A stretch of 64,000 nt of DNA from Hymenobacter negativus (GCF_017571495.1 NZ_JAGETZ010000005.1:248001-312000), one strand, 5' to 3'. Shown: positions 50,838 through 60,340, numbered from the stretch's first letter. Notes: a model not told the origin generated them from the sequence alone. A program made the numbers and translations.

Positions 50838-52166
50838 TTAATTCCCGTCTGGCTTGGTCACTTCACTACGGGGACTGTCCATCCAAATCCAGTTGGCCAG
50901 CGCGTCCGGTTTAGCAGGGTCGAAAGCAGGGGTGTCGTTGCGCAGGAATTTCACCAGGCCTAATTTGTTGGCTTTGATTCCTTCCACCACACATTTGGCG
51001 ATTTCGTAGGCACCGTAGGGATTGAAATGAGTGTTGTCGGCCAGCGCCGCGGTTTGGCCGGGGTAGGTGTTGGCGGGGTAATGGACGAGGGCTTTTTTCG
51101 ACTCTTCCACGCCCAGGGCTTCGTAGAGCTTGGCCGTCATGGAGTTGAGGTCGATGAGGGCCACTTTTTCTTCCTCGGCTACTTTGCGAGCGGCGGCGGG
51201 GAAATCACCGAGGCTGTTTTCAATCCGGCCATCAGCTCCGAAGGTGCGGCGGCTGGTAGAGGTGACGATAACCGGGATGCCACCCTTTTTGCGCGCTTCC
51301 TGCACGAAGAGGTGCAGCCGCTCGGTGTAGGCTTTCCAGGCACCGTCGTTTTCGCCCTTGTCCTTCTGGTCGTTGTGGCCGAATTCGATGAAAAGGTAAT
51401 CACCGGGCTTCATTACGCTCAGCACTTTGGCCAAGCGTTTCGAGCCCAGAAAGCTGCCCAGCGTGAGGCCCGATTCGGCGTGATTGGCCACGGCCACACT
51501 GGGCTTGAGGAAGCGCGGCAGCATCTGACCCCAAGCCGCCCAGGGCTCGTCGTCCTGGTTTACCACGGTAGAGTTGCCGGCCAGAAAAACCGTCACGGCT
51601 TGCGGCGCCGGGGTGATTTCCAGCGCGGCCAGGCAGGGGTTGGTGCCGTCGAACTCGAGGGTGAGGCGGTCATCCCAATCCAGCTTGCGCAACTCGCGGG
51701 GCTTGAGGCTCACGGTTTCGGTGTCGTTGATACGGCGGCTCTTCACATTCAGGGTGAAGGTTTGGGTGGTGAACTGGCCGGGCTTGGTCGTGGTGGTTTC
51801 CAACAGCAGGCGGCGCGATTCAGCTTTCAGAAACGTGCTGGAAGGCCCTTTGGCGTCGCCCAGCGTCACGGTCACGTTGTAATTGCCCTCGGGCAGGTTG
51901 ACGGAGAAGTAGAACGGCTGCTTACTGGTCACAAAATCGCCTTTCAGCGCATCCTTGCCACCGCGGTCCACGCCTGTTACCGTTGTGCCGAAATCGAAAC
52001 CATAACCCATGGTGGCGGAGTAGGCCGCCGTGGGCAGCACCTGCTGGTAGCCAGTGGCCGTTTTGCCAGGGCCAAAATCGAATTTGAACGTGGTTTTTGG
52101 CGCTTGCGCGGCAGCTGAGGCGGCCAGCAACACCCCAGCAGCGGCAGCAAAGAAGATTGTTTTCAT
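50838..52166 (-). CDS. CE12-like rhamnogalacturonan acetylesterase with N-terminal beta-sandwich
   Basis: 442 residues from ATG 52166 (MKTIFFAAAAGVLLAASAAA signal). Residues 30-175 are a carbohydrate-binding-like sandwich (FKFDFGPGKTATGYQQVLP and YNVTVTLGDAK). The SGNH domain follows: VFLAGNSTVVNQDDEPWAAW, where the usual GDS is GNS; SGLTLGSFLG; FIEFGHNDQKDKGEND; and DNTHFNPYGAYEIA for Asp/His. Relatives with AGNSTV are known, so it is likely active. It is divergent from the 52337 gene with facing promoter modules. Confidence 0.88.
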   Translation of the reverse strand: MKTIFFAAAAGVLLAASAAAQAPKTTFKFDFGPGKTATGYQQVLPTAAYSATMGYGFDFGTTVTGVDRGGKDALKGDFVTSKQPFYFSVNLPEGNYNVTVTLGDAKGPSSTFLKAESRRLLLETTTTKPGQFTTQTFTLNVKSRRINDTETVSLKPRELRKLDWDDRLTLEFDGTNPCLAALEITPAPQAVTVFLAGNSTVVNQDDEPWAAWGQMLPRFLKPSVAVANHAESGLTLGSFLGSKRLAKVLSVMKPGDYLFIEFGHNDQKDKGENDGAWKAYTERLHLFVQEARKKGGIPVIVTSTSRRTFGADGRIENSLGDFPAAARKVAEEEKVALIDLNSMTAKLYEALGVEESKKALVHYPANTYPGQTAALADNTHFNPYGAYEIAKCVVEGIKANKLGLVKFLRNDTPAFDPAKPDALANWIWMDSPRSEVTKPDGN

Positions 52167-52198
52167 AGTGCGGAGTAGGTGGGAAATCACTGATGGGC

Positions 52199-52243
52199 TA
52201 AAAGTACCCTGAGCCCCCGTCGATGCATACCTGCACCGTCATG
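52199..52243 (-). promoter_or_regulatory. CAGGAG promoter module of the large CE12 gene
   Basis: On the - strand: CATGACGGTG and CAGGTATGCA (52243-52224), 17 bp, TACTTTTA (52206-52199). The first repeat matches 9 of 10 bases of the one at 39977, and the box fits TAnnTTTG except at the last base. ATG 52166 is 32 bases on. Confidence 0.55.
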
Positions 52244-52265
52244 CCCGCGAGGTGACGGCAGAGTG

Positions 52266-52299
52266 CAGGAGAGTACGGCCAAGACAGCAGGCTTCCTTG
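52266..52299 (+). promoter_or_regulatory. CAGGAG promoter module of the 52337 gene
   Basis: CAGGAGAGTA at 52266-52275, then a box CTTCCTTG at 52292-52299, one base nearer than standard. It lies 22 bp from the opposing module at 52243. Confidence 0.5.
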
Positions 52300-52336
52300 C
52301 AGCGTCAAGTCCCTCCGCTCCAATTCCCACCCGATT

Positions 52337-53416
52337 ATGCTGGCTCGCCGCACGTTTCTGACTGGTTTGCTCCTGACCCCATTCACACGTGCGCTAGCGG
52401 GCTTTGCCGGCCGGTTGATTGACTACCCCAAGGCTGATTTTGCGAAGTTCAGCAAGCACCTGAAGCCGGTAGGGCGGGCGTTGGAGCTGCCCGACTACTA
52501 CGTGTGGTGCAACTCGCCCATCTACGGGCCCGATGGGAAGGTGCACGTTTTCTTTTCGCGCTGGGTGGCCAGCAAGGGCATGGGCGGCTGGCTGAATGGC
52601 TCCGAAATCTGCCATGCTGTGGCTGACAAGCCGGAAGGCCCCTTCGCATTTCAGGAAGTGGTGCTGGCCCCGCGCGGCCCCGGCTACTGGGATGCCACTA
52701 CCTGCCACAACCCCAGCATTCAGTTTGTGGATGGGAAGTACTGCCTGTTTTTCATGGGCAATTCCAACGGCAAAACCGACACCAAGCGCATTGGTCTGGC
52801 CACCGCGCCCAGCCTCAACGGCCCCTGGACGCGCCCCGAAGCGCCCCTGTTGCTGCCCGGCCCCGCCGGCGCCTGGGACGACCACTGCACCACCAACCCC
52901 GCCTTCCTCAAGCACCCCAACGGCCAGTACTGGCTCTACTACAAGTCGTGGAATACCGGGGAGTACGAGGAAGCCAAGGGCAAGGAAATTCGCGGCAACC
53001 GCAAATACGGCCTGGCAGTTTCGGACAAGTTGGAAGGGCCCTATGAAAAGTTTGCCGGCAACCCCGTCATCGACTTCTCGAAGCAGGGCAACAACAAACA
53101 GTTCGAAGATGCCTTTGTGTGGCGGCAACACGGCAAGTTCAACATGCTGGCCCGCGACATGGGCGTGTATAGCCAGGAAGTGGGCCTCTACCTCGAATCC
53201 GAAGACGGCAAAACCTGGACCTTCCCCAAAATCGCCTACCTGCCCATCCGCGACTACGGCGTGACGGAGCCGCCCGCGCCGCCCAAGCTCAAGCGCTACG
53301 GCCGCCTCGAACGCCCACAACTGCTGCTCCGCGATGGCAAGCCGGAATACCTGTTCTGCGCCTCGCAGGGCGGCAAAAGCATGACGGCCTCGGCCTTTAT
53401 CCTGAAGGTGAGCTAG
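52337..53416 (+). CDS. GH43-like propeller glycoside hydrolase, Tat-type signal
   Basis: 359 residues. The N-terminus MLARRTFLTGLLLTPF resembles a twin-arginine signal. Propeller blades include YYVWCNSPIYGPDGKVHVFF, TCHNPSIQFVDGKYCLFFMG, HCTTNPAFLKHPNGQYWLYY, FEDAFVWRQHGKFNMLARDM and LERPQLLLRDGKPEYLFCA. The His/Asp/Glu pattern is that of clan F-like sugar hydrolases, but the family number is uncertain. It runs divergently from the CE12 gene under a CAGGAG module and is followed by a sialate-type esterase; a role in rhamnogalacturonan side-chain removal is inferred. Confidence 0.75.
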   Translation: MLARRTFLTGLLLTPFTRALAGFAGRLIDYPKADFAKFSKHLKPVGRALELPDYYVWCNSPIYGPDGKVHVFFSRWVASKGMGGWLNGSEICHAVADKPEGPFAFQEVVLAPRGPGYWDATTCHNPSIQFVDGKYCLFFMGNSNGKTDTKRIGLATAPSLNGPWTRPEAPLLLPGPAGAWDDHCTTNPAFLKHPNGQYWLYYKSWNTGEYEEAKGKEIRGNRKYGLAVSDKLEGPYEKFAGNPVIDFSKQGNNKQFEDAFVWRQHGKFNMLARDMGVYSQEVGLYLESEDGKTWTFPKIAYLPIRDYGVTEPPAPPKLKRYGRLERPQLLLRDGKPEYLFCASQGGKSMTASAFILKVS

Positions 53417-53421
53417 CGTCC

Positions 53422-53450
53422 CCGGTCCGACAGGGGAGCCGTCGGACCGG
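53422..53450. terminator. 10-bp perfect hairpin after the GH43-like gene
   Basis: CCGGTCCGAC, 9-base loop, GTCGGACCGG, starting 5 bp after the stop. Only AAAATTT follows, so termination strength is doubtful. Confidence 0.6.
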
Positions 53451-53506
53451 AAAATTTACATCAACCTGACAAACTCGCGGACTAAAAGTACGCGCCATTG
53501 CTTACC

Positions 53507-55018
53507 ATGCGCTACTTCCTGCTGCTGTTCCTGTGCCTGCCATTCTTCAGCTACGCCGATGTTACGCTGCCCGCACTACTCGCCGACAACCTGGTATTGC
53601 AGCAGAAAACCACCGTGGCGCTCTGGGGCTGGGCTGCTCCCGGCGAAACCGTGACGGTGGCCGCCAGCTGGCAAAAGGCGCCCATTAAAACCACGGCCGA
53701 CACGCAGGGCAGCTGGCTGGTGCGCGTTCCTACCGGTAAGGCAGGAGGCCCCTACACCATCACCATTCAGGGAAATAATAAGCTTACCATTAGCAATGTG
53801 CTGCTGGGCGAAGTATGGCTGTGCTCGGGGCAGTCAAATATGAAATTCTCGGTGGATAAAGGCGCTGCTAAGTGGATGACTGGTGTTAAAAATGCGGCTG
53901 AGGTGATGCCCCAGGCGAAATTCCCAGCCATTCGCATGTTCACGGTAGCGGAGCGGGTAGCCGATGTGCCAGAACGCGACGTAGCCGGCTCCTGGACGGT
54001 GTGCAGCCCCGAAACCGTGGGCAAATTCTCGGCAGTAGCCTACTTTTTCGGGCTCGAAATCCATCGGAAGCTCGGGGTGCCAGTGGGGCTCATCCACGCA
54101 TCGTGGGGCGGTACGCCGGCCGAATCCTGGACGCGGAAGGAGATACTGAAAAACAACCCCCTGCTCCGGCCCATCCTCGCCCGCTACGAAGCCGGCCTGA
54201 CCCAGCGCCCGGCCTATGAACTGGCCCTGGCAGCCTGGAAACAGGAGAAAGCTGCCAATCCGCAAAGCAAAACCCCCAAGCCTGCCGAGCCGCTCAGCGC
54301 CAGCAGCAATAAATCGCCGGCCAAGCTATACAACGGTATGATTCGCGGGTTGGAGCCATATACACTACGCGGCGTTATCTGGTACCAGGGCGAGAGCAAC
54401 GCCGAGCGGGCTTACCAATACCGCACCCTTTTCCCGGCGATGATTGCCAGCTGGCGCCAGGACTGGCAGCAGCCCGAGCTGCCATTCTACTTCGTGCAGA
54501 TTGCGCCGCACAAGAGCCAGAACGCCGAAATCCGCGAAGCGCAGCTGGTGAGCTGGCAAACCGTGCCCCACACCGGCATGGTGGTAACCACCGATGTGGG
54601 CGACTCGCTCGACATTCATCCCCGCGATAAGCAGACCGTAGGCCACCGCCTGGCGCTGTGGGCACTGGCCAAAACCTATGGCGAGAAGAACCTGCTGTAT
54701 TCCGGTCCCCTCTACAAAAGCATGGAAGTGAAGAATGGGGAGGCGCGCCTGGCTTTTGACTATGCCGCCGGTCTTGACGCCAAAGATGGCGCCCTGCGCG
54801 AGTTCACCCTTGCCGGTCCCGACAGCGTGTTTCATCCCGCGCAGGCCCGCATTGAGGGCCGTGCAGTGGTGGTGAGCAGCCCGCAGGTGGCGCAGCCGGT
54901 AGCAGTGCGCTTCGGCTGGAGCAAGTCGCCGATGCCTAACCTATTTAATGGTGCAGGACTGCCAGCGTCCCCATTTCGCACCGATAACTGGTGGGCACTC
55001 ACTCAGGGAAAAAATTGA
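53507..55018 (+). CDS. SASA-family (sialate O-acetylesterase-like) carbohydrate esterase
   Basis: 503 residues from ATG 53507 (signal FLLLFLCLPFFSYA). An N-terminal beta domain precedes the SGNH-type core with GEVWLCSGQSNMKF (nucleophile Ser), HASWGGTPAESW, GVIWYQGESNAERA and DIHPRDKQTVGHRLALWAL (Asp/His). Members of this group deacetylate plant glycans as well as sialic acids. With pectin enzymes on both sides, an acetyl group on rhamnogalacturonan or its side chains is the likely target. It probably shares a transcript with the 52337 gene if the weak hairpin between them is read through. Confidence 0.9.
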   Translation: MRYFLLLFLCLPFFSYADVTLPALLADNLVLQQKTTVALWGWAAPGETVTVAASWQKAPIKTTADTQGSWLVRVPTGKAGGPYTITIQGNNKLTISNVLLGEVWLCSGQSNMKFSVDKGAAKWMTGVKNAAEVMPQAKFPAIRMFTVAERVADVPERDVAGSWTVCSPETVGKFSAVAYFFGLEIHRKLGVPVGLIHASWGGTPAESWTRKEILKNNPLLRPILARYEAGLTQRPAYELALAAWKQEKAANPQSKTPKPAEPLSASSNKSPAKLYNGMIRGLEPYTLRGVIWYQGESNAERAYQYRTLFPAMIASWRQDWQQPELPFYFVQIAPHKSQNAEIREAQLVSWQTVPHTGMVVTTDVGDSLDIHPRDKQTVGHRLALWALAKTYGEKNLLYSGPLYKSMEVKNGEARLAFDYAAGLDAKDGALREFTLAGPDSVFHPAQARIEGRAVVVSSPQVAQPVAVRFGWSKSPMPNLFNGAGLPASPFRTDNWWALTQGKN

Positions 55019-55041
55019 TTTGTACGAACCTGGATAAGGAG

Positions 55042-55086
55042 CAGGAGGGTGCGTGAAGGCCACTCAATTGACAAAGAGGAGTTTTG
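55042..55086 (+). promoter_or_regulatory. CAGGAG promoter module in the susC leader, distal copy
   Basis: CAGGAGGGTG and CGTGAAGGCC (55042-55061), 17 bp, GAGTTTTG (55079-55086). It is followed not by a gene but by a terminator-like hairpin at 55197. The 407-bp gap 55019-55425 holds this, the hairpin and the proximal module. Confidence 0.55.
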
Positions 55087-55196
55087 TGATGCAGTCAGGA
55101 TTCGTGGTGTGCTGATACAGTGCGTCCAATAAAGGACCTAATCACCAATTGCTCTGCCCTGCACCTGCCTGCTATAGAGGGTAGTGAATAAAGCCG

Positions 55197-55222
55197 GTCT
55201 TTGATAAAGACAATTTTTTATT
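55197..55222 (+). terminator. Terminator-like hairpin in the susC leader
   Basis: GTCTTT, loop GAT, AAAGAC, then AATTTTTTATT. The 6-bp stem is short but the T tract is strong. It would end transcripts from the 55042 module about 130 bases after their start. Confidence 0.5.
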
Positions 55223-55323
55223 CGTGGCGGATGGTCTGTGTTGCGCTAGCGCTAGGAAATAGCGGATAAAAAACTACAAAAAGACCCCAAGATTTCATTC
55301 AAACTGCCCTGAGCAGTACGCTA

Positions 55324-55358
55324 CAGGAGAGTAGGGCTAAACCAGGATTCTAATATTG
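55324..55358 (+). promoter_or_regulatory. CAGGAG promoter module of susC, proximal copy
   Basis: CAGGAGAGTA (55324-55333), 17 bp, TAATATTG (55351-55358), the closest match to TAnnTTTG among all copies. The preferred susC ATG at 55426 is 67 bases on. Confidence 0.65.
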
Positions 55359-55425
55359 GCCCCAGGTTCCGCCTCCTATGCGCCGCTTATCTGTATTTAA
55401 AAAATCTCACCCACTCATTTCCCAC

Positions 55426-58400
55426 ATGAATAAATTATACTCTTGGCAACGTTTGCGGACTGCGGCGTGCCTGCCAATGCTTTTGGTAGCGGTGCCGCCT
55501 GTAGTGGCGACGGCTGCCGTGCGTCCACCCCGGCACGTATTGGCTGAGTGGCCACTCACTGGCAAAGTGACCTCGCCCAATGGTGAAGGCCTGCCCGGTG
55601 TGACAATAGTAGTGAAAGGCACCACGTTAGGTACCACTACCAACCCCGACGGGTCGTTCAGCGTTTCGGTGCCGGATAAATCTGGTACGCTGGTATTCAG
55701 TTTTATCGGATTTCATACCCAGGAGATAACCTATTCAGGACCTGGTAACTTTACCGTTGCCCTGGCCGACGATACCAAGAGCCTCGACGAAGTAGTAGTA
55801 GTGGGCTACGGCACCCAAAAGCGCGGCGACGTGACCAGTGCCATTGCCACCCTCGATGCCCGCAAGCTGGAAGAGCGGCCCATTGCCCGCGTCGACCAAG
55901 CCTTGGTAGGCCAGTTGGCGGGTGTGCAGGTAAAGCAGACCTCGGGTGTACCCGGCCGGCCCTTCAGCATTCAGGTGCGGGGCGCGGGCTCTATCTCGGC
56001 CGGCAACGAGCCGCTGTACGTGATTGATGGCTTCCCGCTCGAAACCGTGGGCGCCAGCAGCAACGGACGTTTCGGCAGCGGCAACCCGCTCGACAACATC
56101 AACCCCAACGATATTGAGAAGATTGAAGTGCTGAAGGATGCGGCCGCGGCCGCCATCTACGGCTCGCGGGCTGCCAACGGCGTGGTGCTCATCACCACCA
56201 AGCGTGGCCGCTCGGGCAAGCCCCAAATCAGCGTGAATACCTATGTAGGGGGCTCCCGCGCCGCCAAAAAACTCGACCTGCTGAGCGGTGAAGAGTGGGC
56301 TTCACGGGCTACGGAAATCATCAACAACAACTGGGTGAAATCGACGCCGACCACACCAGGCGCCGTTCAGCGCACCGCCAGCCAGACCACGGCCCAACGC
56401 CGCCAGATTCTGGGCCTGACCGGTAACAACGTCAACCCTGACCTGATGCTGGACGACCGCTGGGCCATGCCCGGCCACCCCGGCCTGACCTACGTGGATT
56501 GGCAGGATGAGCTATTCCGCACGGGCATCAGCCAGAACTACCAGGTGAGCGCCGCCGGTGCTACCGACAACGTGAACTACTACGTGTCGGGCAACTACAA
56601 TGACCAGCAGGGTTTTGCGCTGGGCCTGGGCTACAAGCGCTTCACGGCCCGCGCCAACGTGGAAGTAAAAGCCAGCGACAAACTCAAGTTTGGCATTACG
56701 ATAAACCCAACGTACTCCATTTCGAAAGACCCCGGCATTGAGGGCAAGGACGCCCGCTTTCACCAGCTGCTCTCCGAAACGCCGATTGTAGAAGATACGG
56801 CCGGCATAAATACCGCCTACGGCAAAAACGACGCCTACCGTTGGGGCGTAAGTACGGCAAGCCCTATCGCCGTCATCAACGCCTACGAGGGCGATACCCG
56901 CAACTACCGCACGCTGGGTACCGTGTTTGGAGAGTATCAGCCCATCAGCGGCTTGCGTTTCCGCTCCACGCTGAACTTCGATAACAACGAGTCAACCTCG
57001 ACATCCTATGTGCCGCCGGCCCGCAACCAGACCACTTCGCTGGCCAGTGGCTCGTACAGCACCTACCGCCGCCAAACGTTCGTGAACGAGAACACGGCTA
57101 CTTACAGCAAAACCCTTGGCAAGCATGATTTTTCGCTGCTGGCGGGGCAGTCCTACAACTTCTCGCGGCTCGATAACAACAGCGCGTCGTCGTCGGGGGG
57201 CTTTGTAAACAACACGGTGCGGACCCTGAACGGGGCCGTGGCCATTACGACCAGCGGCCCCACCGCGTCGCAAAGCGTGCTGCTGTCATACTTCGGCCGT
57301 CTGCAATATGCTTTCGATGGCAAGTATCTGCTCTCGGCCAGTGTGCGCCGCGATGCTTCGTCGCGCTTCGGCTTCGAGGACCGCGCCGGGATATTCCCGG
57401 CCGTGTCGGCGGGCTGGCGCATCTCGCAAGAATCGTTCCTGCAGTCCGTTACCTTCCTGAGTGACTTGAAGCTGCGCGCCAGCCTGGGCTACTCCGGTAA
57501 CAACACCATCGGCGACTACAGCAGCATTGCCACCCTGGGTGTAAACAACTACACCTTTGGCGGCCTCATCGCCCCCGGGCAGGCTCCCAACAAAGTGGGC
57601 AACTCGCAGCTGAAGTGGGAGCGCAACCGCACCATCGACTTCGGTGCTGACTTCGGTGTGCTGAAAAATCGCTTCACGGCCACGTTCGATTACTACACCA
57701 AAAACAGCCTCGACCTGCTCCTGAACGTGCCCGTACTCACAGGCTCGGGCTTTAGCACCAACCTGCAAAACATTGGTGAGGTACGCAACACCGGCTGGGA
57801 AGTGGAGCTGAACACCCGCAACCTGGAAGGCGCACTTTCCTGGACGACCTCTTTCAACCTGAGCCACAACGAAAACAAAGTGGTGCACCTGGGCCCCGGC
57901 GATGCCACCATCGAAGTGCCCAACGGCCTCGATACACCCAGCAACATCCTGCAAGTTGGCTTGCCTGTATACAGCATCTTTGTGGTGAAGCAGAACGGCA
58001 TCCTGACTCAAGCCGATATCGATACTAATGCGCCCGGTACCGACATCAACCAGCGCGTGGGCATCCTGGCCGGCCAGACCGCCGGCGACGCCAAGTACGA
58101 AGACTTCAACGGCGACCATAAAATTGACGTGAACGACCGCCAGGTGGTGGGCAACCCCAACCCGACCTACACCGCTGGCATCACCAACACGCTACGCTAC
58201 AAAGGCTTTGACCTGAGCTTCCTGGTGCAGGGCCAGTATGGTGGCTCCATCTACTCGACCCTGGGCCGCGCCATCGACCGCACCAGCCTGGGCTACAAGG
58301 AAAACAACCTGGGCCGTGCCCGCGACCGTTGGTTCTCGTCCGAAAACCCCGGTGCCGGGGTGAAGGGCAAGGCAACGGGCAACTTCGGCTTCATCCGCAA

Positions 58401-58668
58401 CACCGACTGGCTGTACTCGTCGAACTACTACCGGGTGCGGACCATCACGCTGGGCTACGACCTGGGCCAGCTCATCGACAAGCGCATTGCGCAAGGCGCC
58501 CGTGTGTATGTGACCGCTGAAAACTGGTTTGGCGGGGATAAATACACCGGTGGCCTCAACCCCGACGCCCTCAACACCGGCAACACCGGCACCTTTATCT
58601 CGGGCTCGGACTATGGTGGACTGCCGCTGGCCAAAACCCTCGTGCTTGGTCTTAACCTCACTTTCTAA
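55426..58668 (+). CDS. SusC-family TonB-dependent transporter of the rhamnogalacturonan locus
   Basis: 1080 residues from ATG 55426; an in-frame ATG at 55378 adds 16 polar residues and would leave a leader of only about a dozen bases. A signal peptide is followed by the carboxypeptidase-like domain (GEGLPGVTIVVKGTTLGTTT) and then the TonB plug (DEVVVVGYGTQKRGDVTSAI, VRGAGSISAGNEPLYVIDG and KDAAAAAIYGSRAANGVVLI). The barrel ends LVLGLNLTF. No STN domain, so it is not coupled to a FecR protein. It imports rhamnogalacturonan oligosaccharides with the SusD that follows after 82 bp. Confidence 0.95.
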   Translation: MNKLYSWQRLRTAACLPMLLVAVPPVVATAAVRPPRHVLAEWPLTGKVTSPNGEGLPGVTIVVKGTTLGTTTNPDGSFSVSVPDKSGTLVFSFIGFHTQEITYSGPGNFTVALADDTKSLDEVVVVGYGTQKRGDVTSAIATLDARKLEERPIARVDQALVGQLAGVQVKQTSGVPGRPFSIQVRGAGSISAGNEPLYVIDGFPLETVGASSNGRFGSGNPLDNINPNDIEKIEVLKDAAAAAIYGSRAANGVVLITTKRGRSGKPQISVNTYVGGSRAAKKLDLLSGEEWASRATEIINNNWVKSTPTTPGAVQRTASQTTAQRRQILGLTGNNVNPDLMLDDRWAMPGHPGLTYVDWQDELFRTGISQNYQVSAAGATDNVNYYVSGNYNDQQGFALGLGYKRFTARANVEVKASDKLKFGITINPTYSISKDPGIEGKDARFHQLLSETPIVEDTAGINTAYGKNDAYRWGVSTASPIAVINAYEGDTRNYRTLGTVFGEYQPISGLRFRSTLNFDNNESTSTSYVPPARNQTTSLASGSYSTYRRQTFVNENTATYSKTLGKHDFSLLAGQSYNFSRLDNNSASSSGGFVNNTVRTLNGAVAITTSGPTASQSVLLSYFGRLQYAFDGKYLLSASVRRDASSRFGFEDRAGIFPAVSAGWRISQESFLQSVTFLSDLKLRASLGYSGNNTIGDYSSIATLGVNNYTFGGLIAPGQAPNKVGNSQLKWERNRTIDFGADFGVLKNRFTATFDYYTKNSLDLLLNVPVLTGSGFSTNLQNIGEVRNTGWEVELNTRNLEGALSWTTSFNLSHNENKVVHLGPGDATIEVPNGLDTPSNILQVGLPVYSIFVVKQNGILTQADIDTNAPGTDINQRVGILAGQTAGDAKYEDFNGDHKIDVNDRQVVGNPNPTYTAGITNTLRYKGFDLSFLVQGQYGGSIYSTLGRAIDRTSLGYKENNLGRARDRWFSSENPGAGVKGKATGNFGFIRNTDWLYSSNYYRVRTITLGYDLGQLIDKRIAQGARVYVTAENWFGGDKYTGGLNPDALNTGNTGTFISGSDYGGLPLAKTLVLGLNLTF

Positions 58669-58750
58669 ATCAGGCACGGATTTGAGCTGAAAAGAACGTC
58701 ATGCGCAGCATAACCTTCTGAAGTACGCCTTTCTTCCCTTAAAATTCCTC

Positions 58751-60340
58751 ATGAAAAAGATATTCCTTAGCTTATCCCTGGCCTGTGCGCTGGTTACTCT
58801 GGGAGGCTGTGAAAAGGACCTGGACCAGACGCCAATCTCGAACGGCTCGGTGCCAGATTTCTACAAGACGGCGGCCGATTTCGACCAAGCCATGTCGGCT
58901 GTGTACAGTTCCCTGCGGGGCTACCCTGACCGGGAAGTTATCCTCTCCGAGCTGCGGTCCGACAACATGTTTGCCGTAAGCTCCATCGGCTCGCGCGACT
59001 GGGACCCCGTCAACAACTTCTCCGCTGCCTTGCTCGTGGTGAACCCCTACGTGGCCGATGCCTGGGCATCGGACTACTCCACCATCTTCCGGGCCAACAC
59101 CATGCTGGCCCAACTGGCCGAGAACGGGGCCGTGACGGGTTCGCTGCGCACCCGCTACGAAGGCGAAGCCAAGTTCATCCGGGCCTTTATGTACTTCGAC
59201 CTGGTGCGCAAGTTTGGCCGGGTGCCCGTGATTGATAAGCCCCTCATTCCGCAGGATGTGGCCAAGATTGGGCGCAGCGAAGTATCTGCTGTGTACAACC
59301 TGATTGAAGATGACTTAAAGGCGGCCATCAATGCCCTGCCCGCTGCCTACACCGCCAGCGGCGTCGGGTCTACCTCGGGCGTGGGCCGGGTCACAAATGG
59401 CGCAGCCAAAGGAATGCTTGCGCTGATGTACCTCACCAAGTCGGGCCCCAACTATGGCATCGACGGCCCTGGCCTGGCCAGCAATGAGTACGGCAAGGCC
59501 AACACGCTGCTCGATGAGCTCATCAACCGCACCGGAACCCCCGTTTCGGCTGCTTACTCTCTGCAGTCCAGCTACGCCAATATCTTTTCGCCCACCAACG
59601 AAAACAACTCGGAGGTTCTTTTTGACATTCAGTACATTTCCAACGGTTTGGGAACACTAGGCTCGTCGTTCATGAACGTGGTGGTGCCTGATATTTACTA
59701 CACGTCGCCCACGTTGCTGGCCCTGCCTTTTTCGGCTGGTTCGGTTGAAATTAAACCCGTGTCCAACGACCTGAACAATGTGTCGTACGACACCACCCGT
59801 ACCCGCCGCGACCTGCGTCGCGCCGTGAACATTCAGCAGGGCTACACCAACGCCGGCACCACCGACCCACGCCCCTTCTACAAAAAGTATCTTAACGTGG
59901 CCGCCAAAGGCACTAGCCGTACCGACTGGGGCACCAATTTTATCGTGCTGCGCTACACCGATATTCTGATGATGAAGGCTGAGTGCGAGGTGCGCAACGT
60001 AGGCGGCTCGGCTGCCAGTGCCGCTGCCCGTCTCACCCCAATACGCACCCGCGCCGGCCAGCCCGCCTTCACTACCCTCACGCTGGAAACCCTCATGGAG
60101 GAGCGTCGCCGCGAGTTTGCCGGCGAAAACCTGCGCTGGAACGACCTCATGCGCTCTGGCCTGGCCCTGACCACCATGAACGCCTGGGCAAGCCGCGAAG
60201 ACCCTACAACATTGCCAAACGGCCAGCGGCGGGATTATAAAATCGTGCGCCCCATTCCGGCCGAACTGCTGCTCTACCCCGTGCCGCAGGTGGAGCTAAG
60301 CTCGGCTCCCGGCGTTTACACTCAGAATAACGGATACTAA
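58751..60340 (+). CDS. SusD/RagB-family glycan-binding lipoprotein
   Basis: 529 residues, lipobox at Cys20 (LVTLGGC). It shows the RagB pattern: DFDQAMSAVYSSLRGYPDRE, IRAFMYFDLVRKFGRVPVID, FIVLRYTDILMMKAECEV and TLMEERRREFAGENLRWNDL. It partners the preceding SusC. The 82-bp gap contains a relic of family B (AAAGAACGTCATGC at 58691). A GH2 gene follows after 224 bp with its own CAGGAG module. Confidence 0.94.
   Translation: MKKIFLSLSLACALVTLGGCEKDLDQTPISNGSVPDFYKTAADFDQAMSAVYSSLRGYPDREVILSELRSDNMFAVSSIGSRDWDPVNNFSAALLVVNPYVADAWASDYSTIFRANTMLAQLAENGAVTGSLRTRYEGEAKFIRAFMYFDLVRKFGRVPVIDKPLIPQDVAKIGRSEVSAVYNLIEDDLKAAINALPAAYTASGVGSTSGVGRVTNGAAKGMLALMYLTKSGPNYGIDGPGLASNEYGKANTLLDELINRTGTPVSAAYSLQSSYANIFSPTNENNSEVLFDIQYISNGLGTLGSSFMNVVVPDIYYTSPTLLALPFSAGSVEIKPVSNDLNNVSYDTTRTRRDLRRAVNIQQGYTNAGTTDPRPFYKKYLNVAAKGTSRTDWGTNFIVLRYTDILMMKAECEVRNVGGSAASAAARLTPIRTRAGQPAFTTLTLETLMEERRREFAGENLRWNDLMRSGLALTTMNAWASREDPTTLPNGQRRDYKIVRPIPAELLLYPVPQVELSSAPGVYTQNNGY

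Noticed and set aside
53431..53440. CAGGGGAGCC, 9 of 10 match to the rhaI site, upstream of the SASA esterase
   Set aside because: It is the loop of a perfect hairpin and has no box at the required offset, so it is probably chance.
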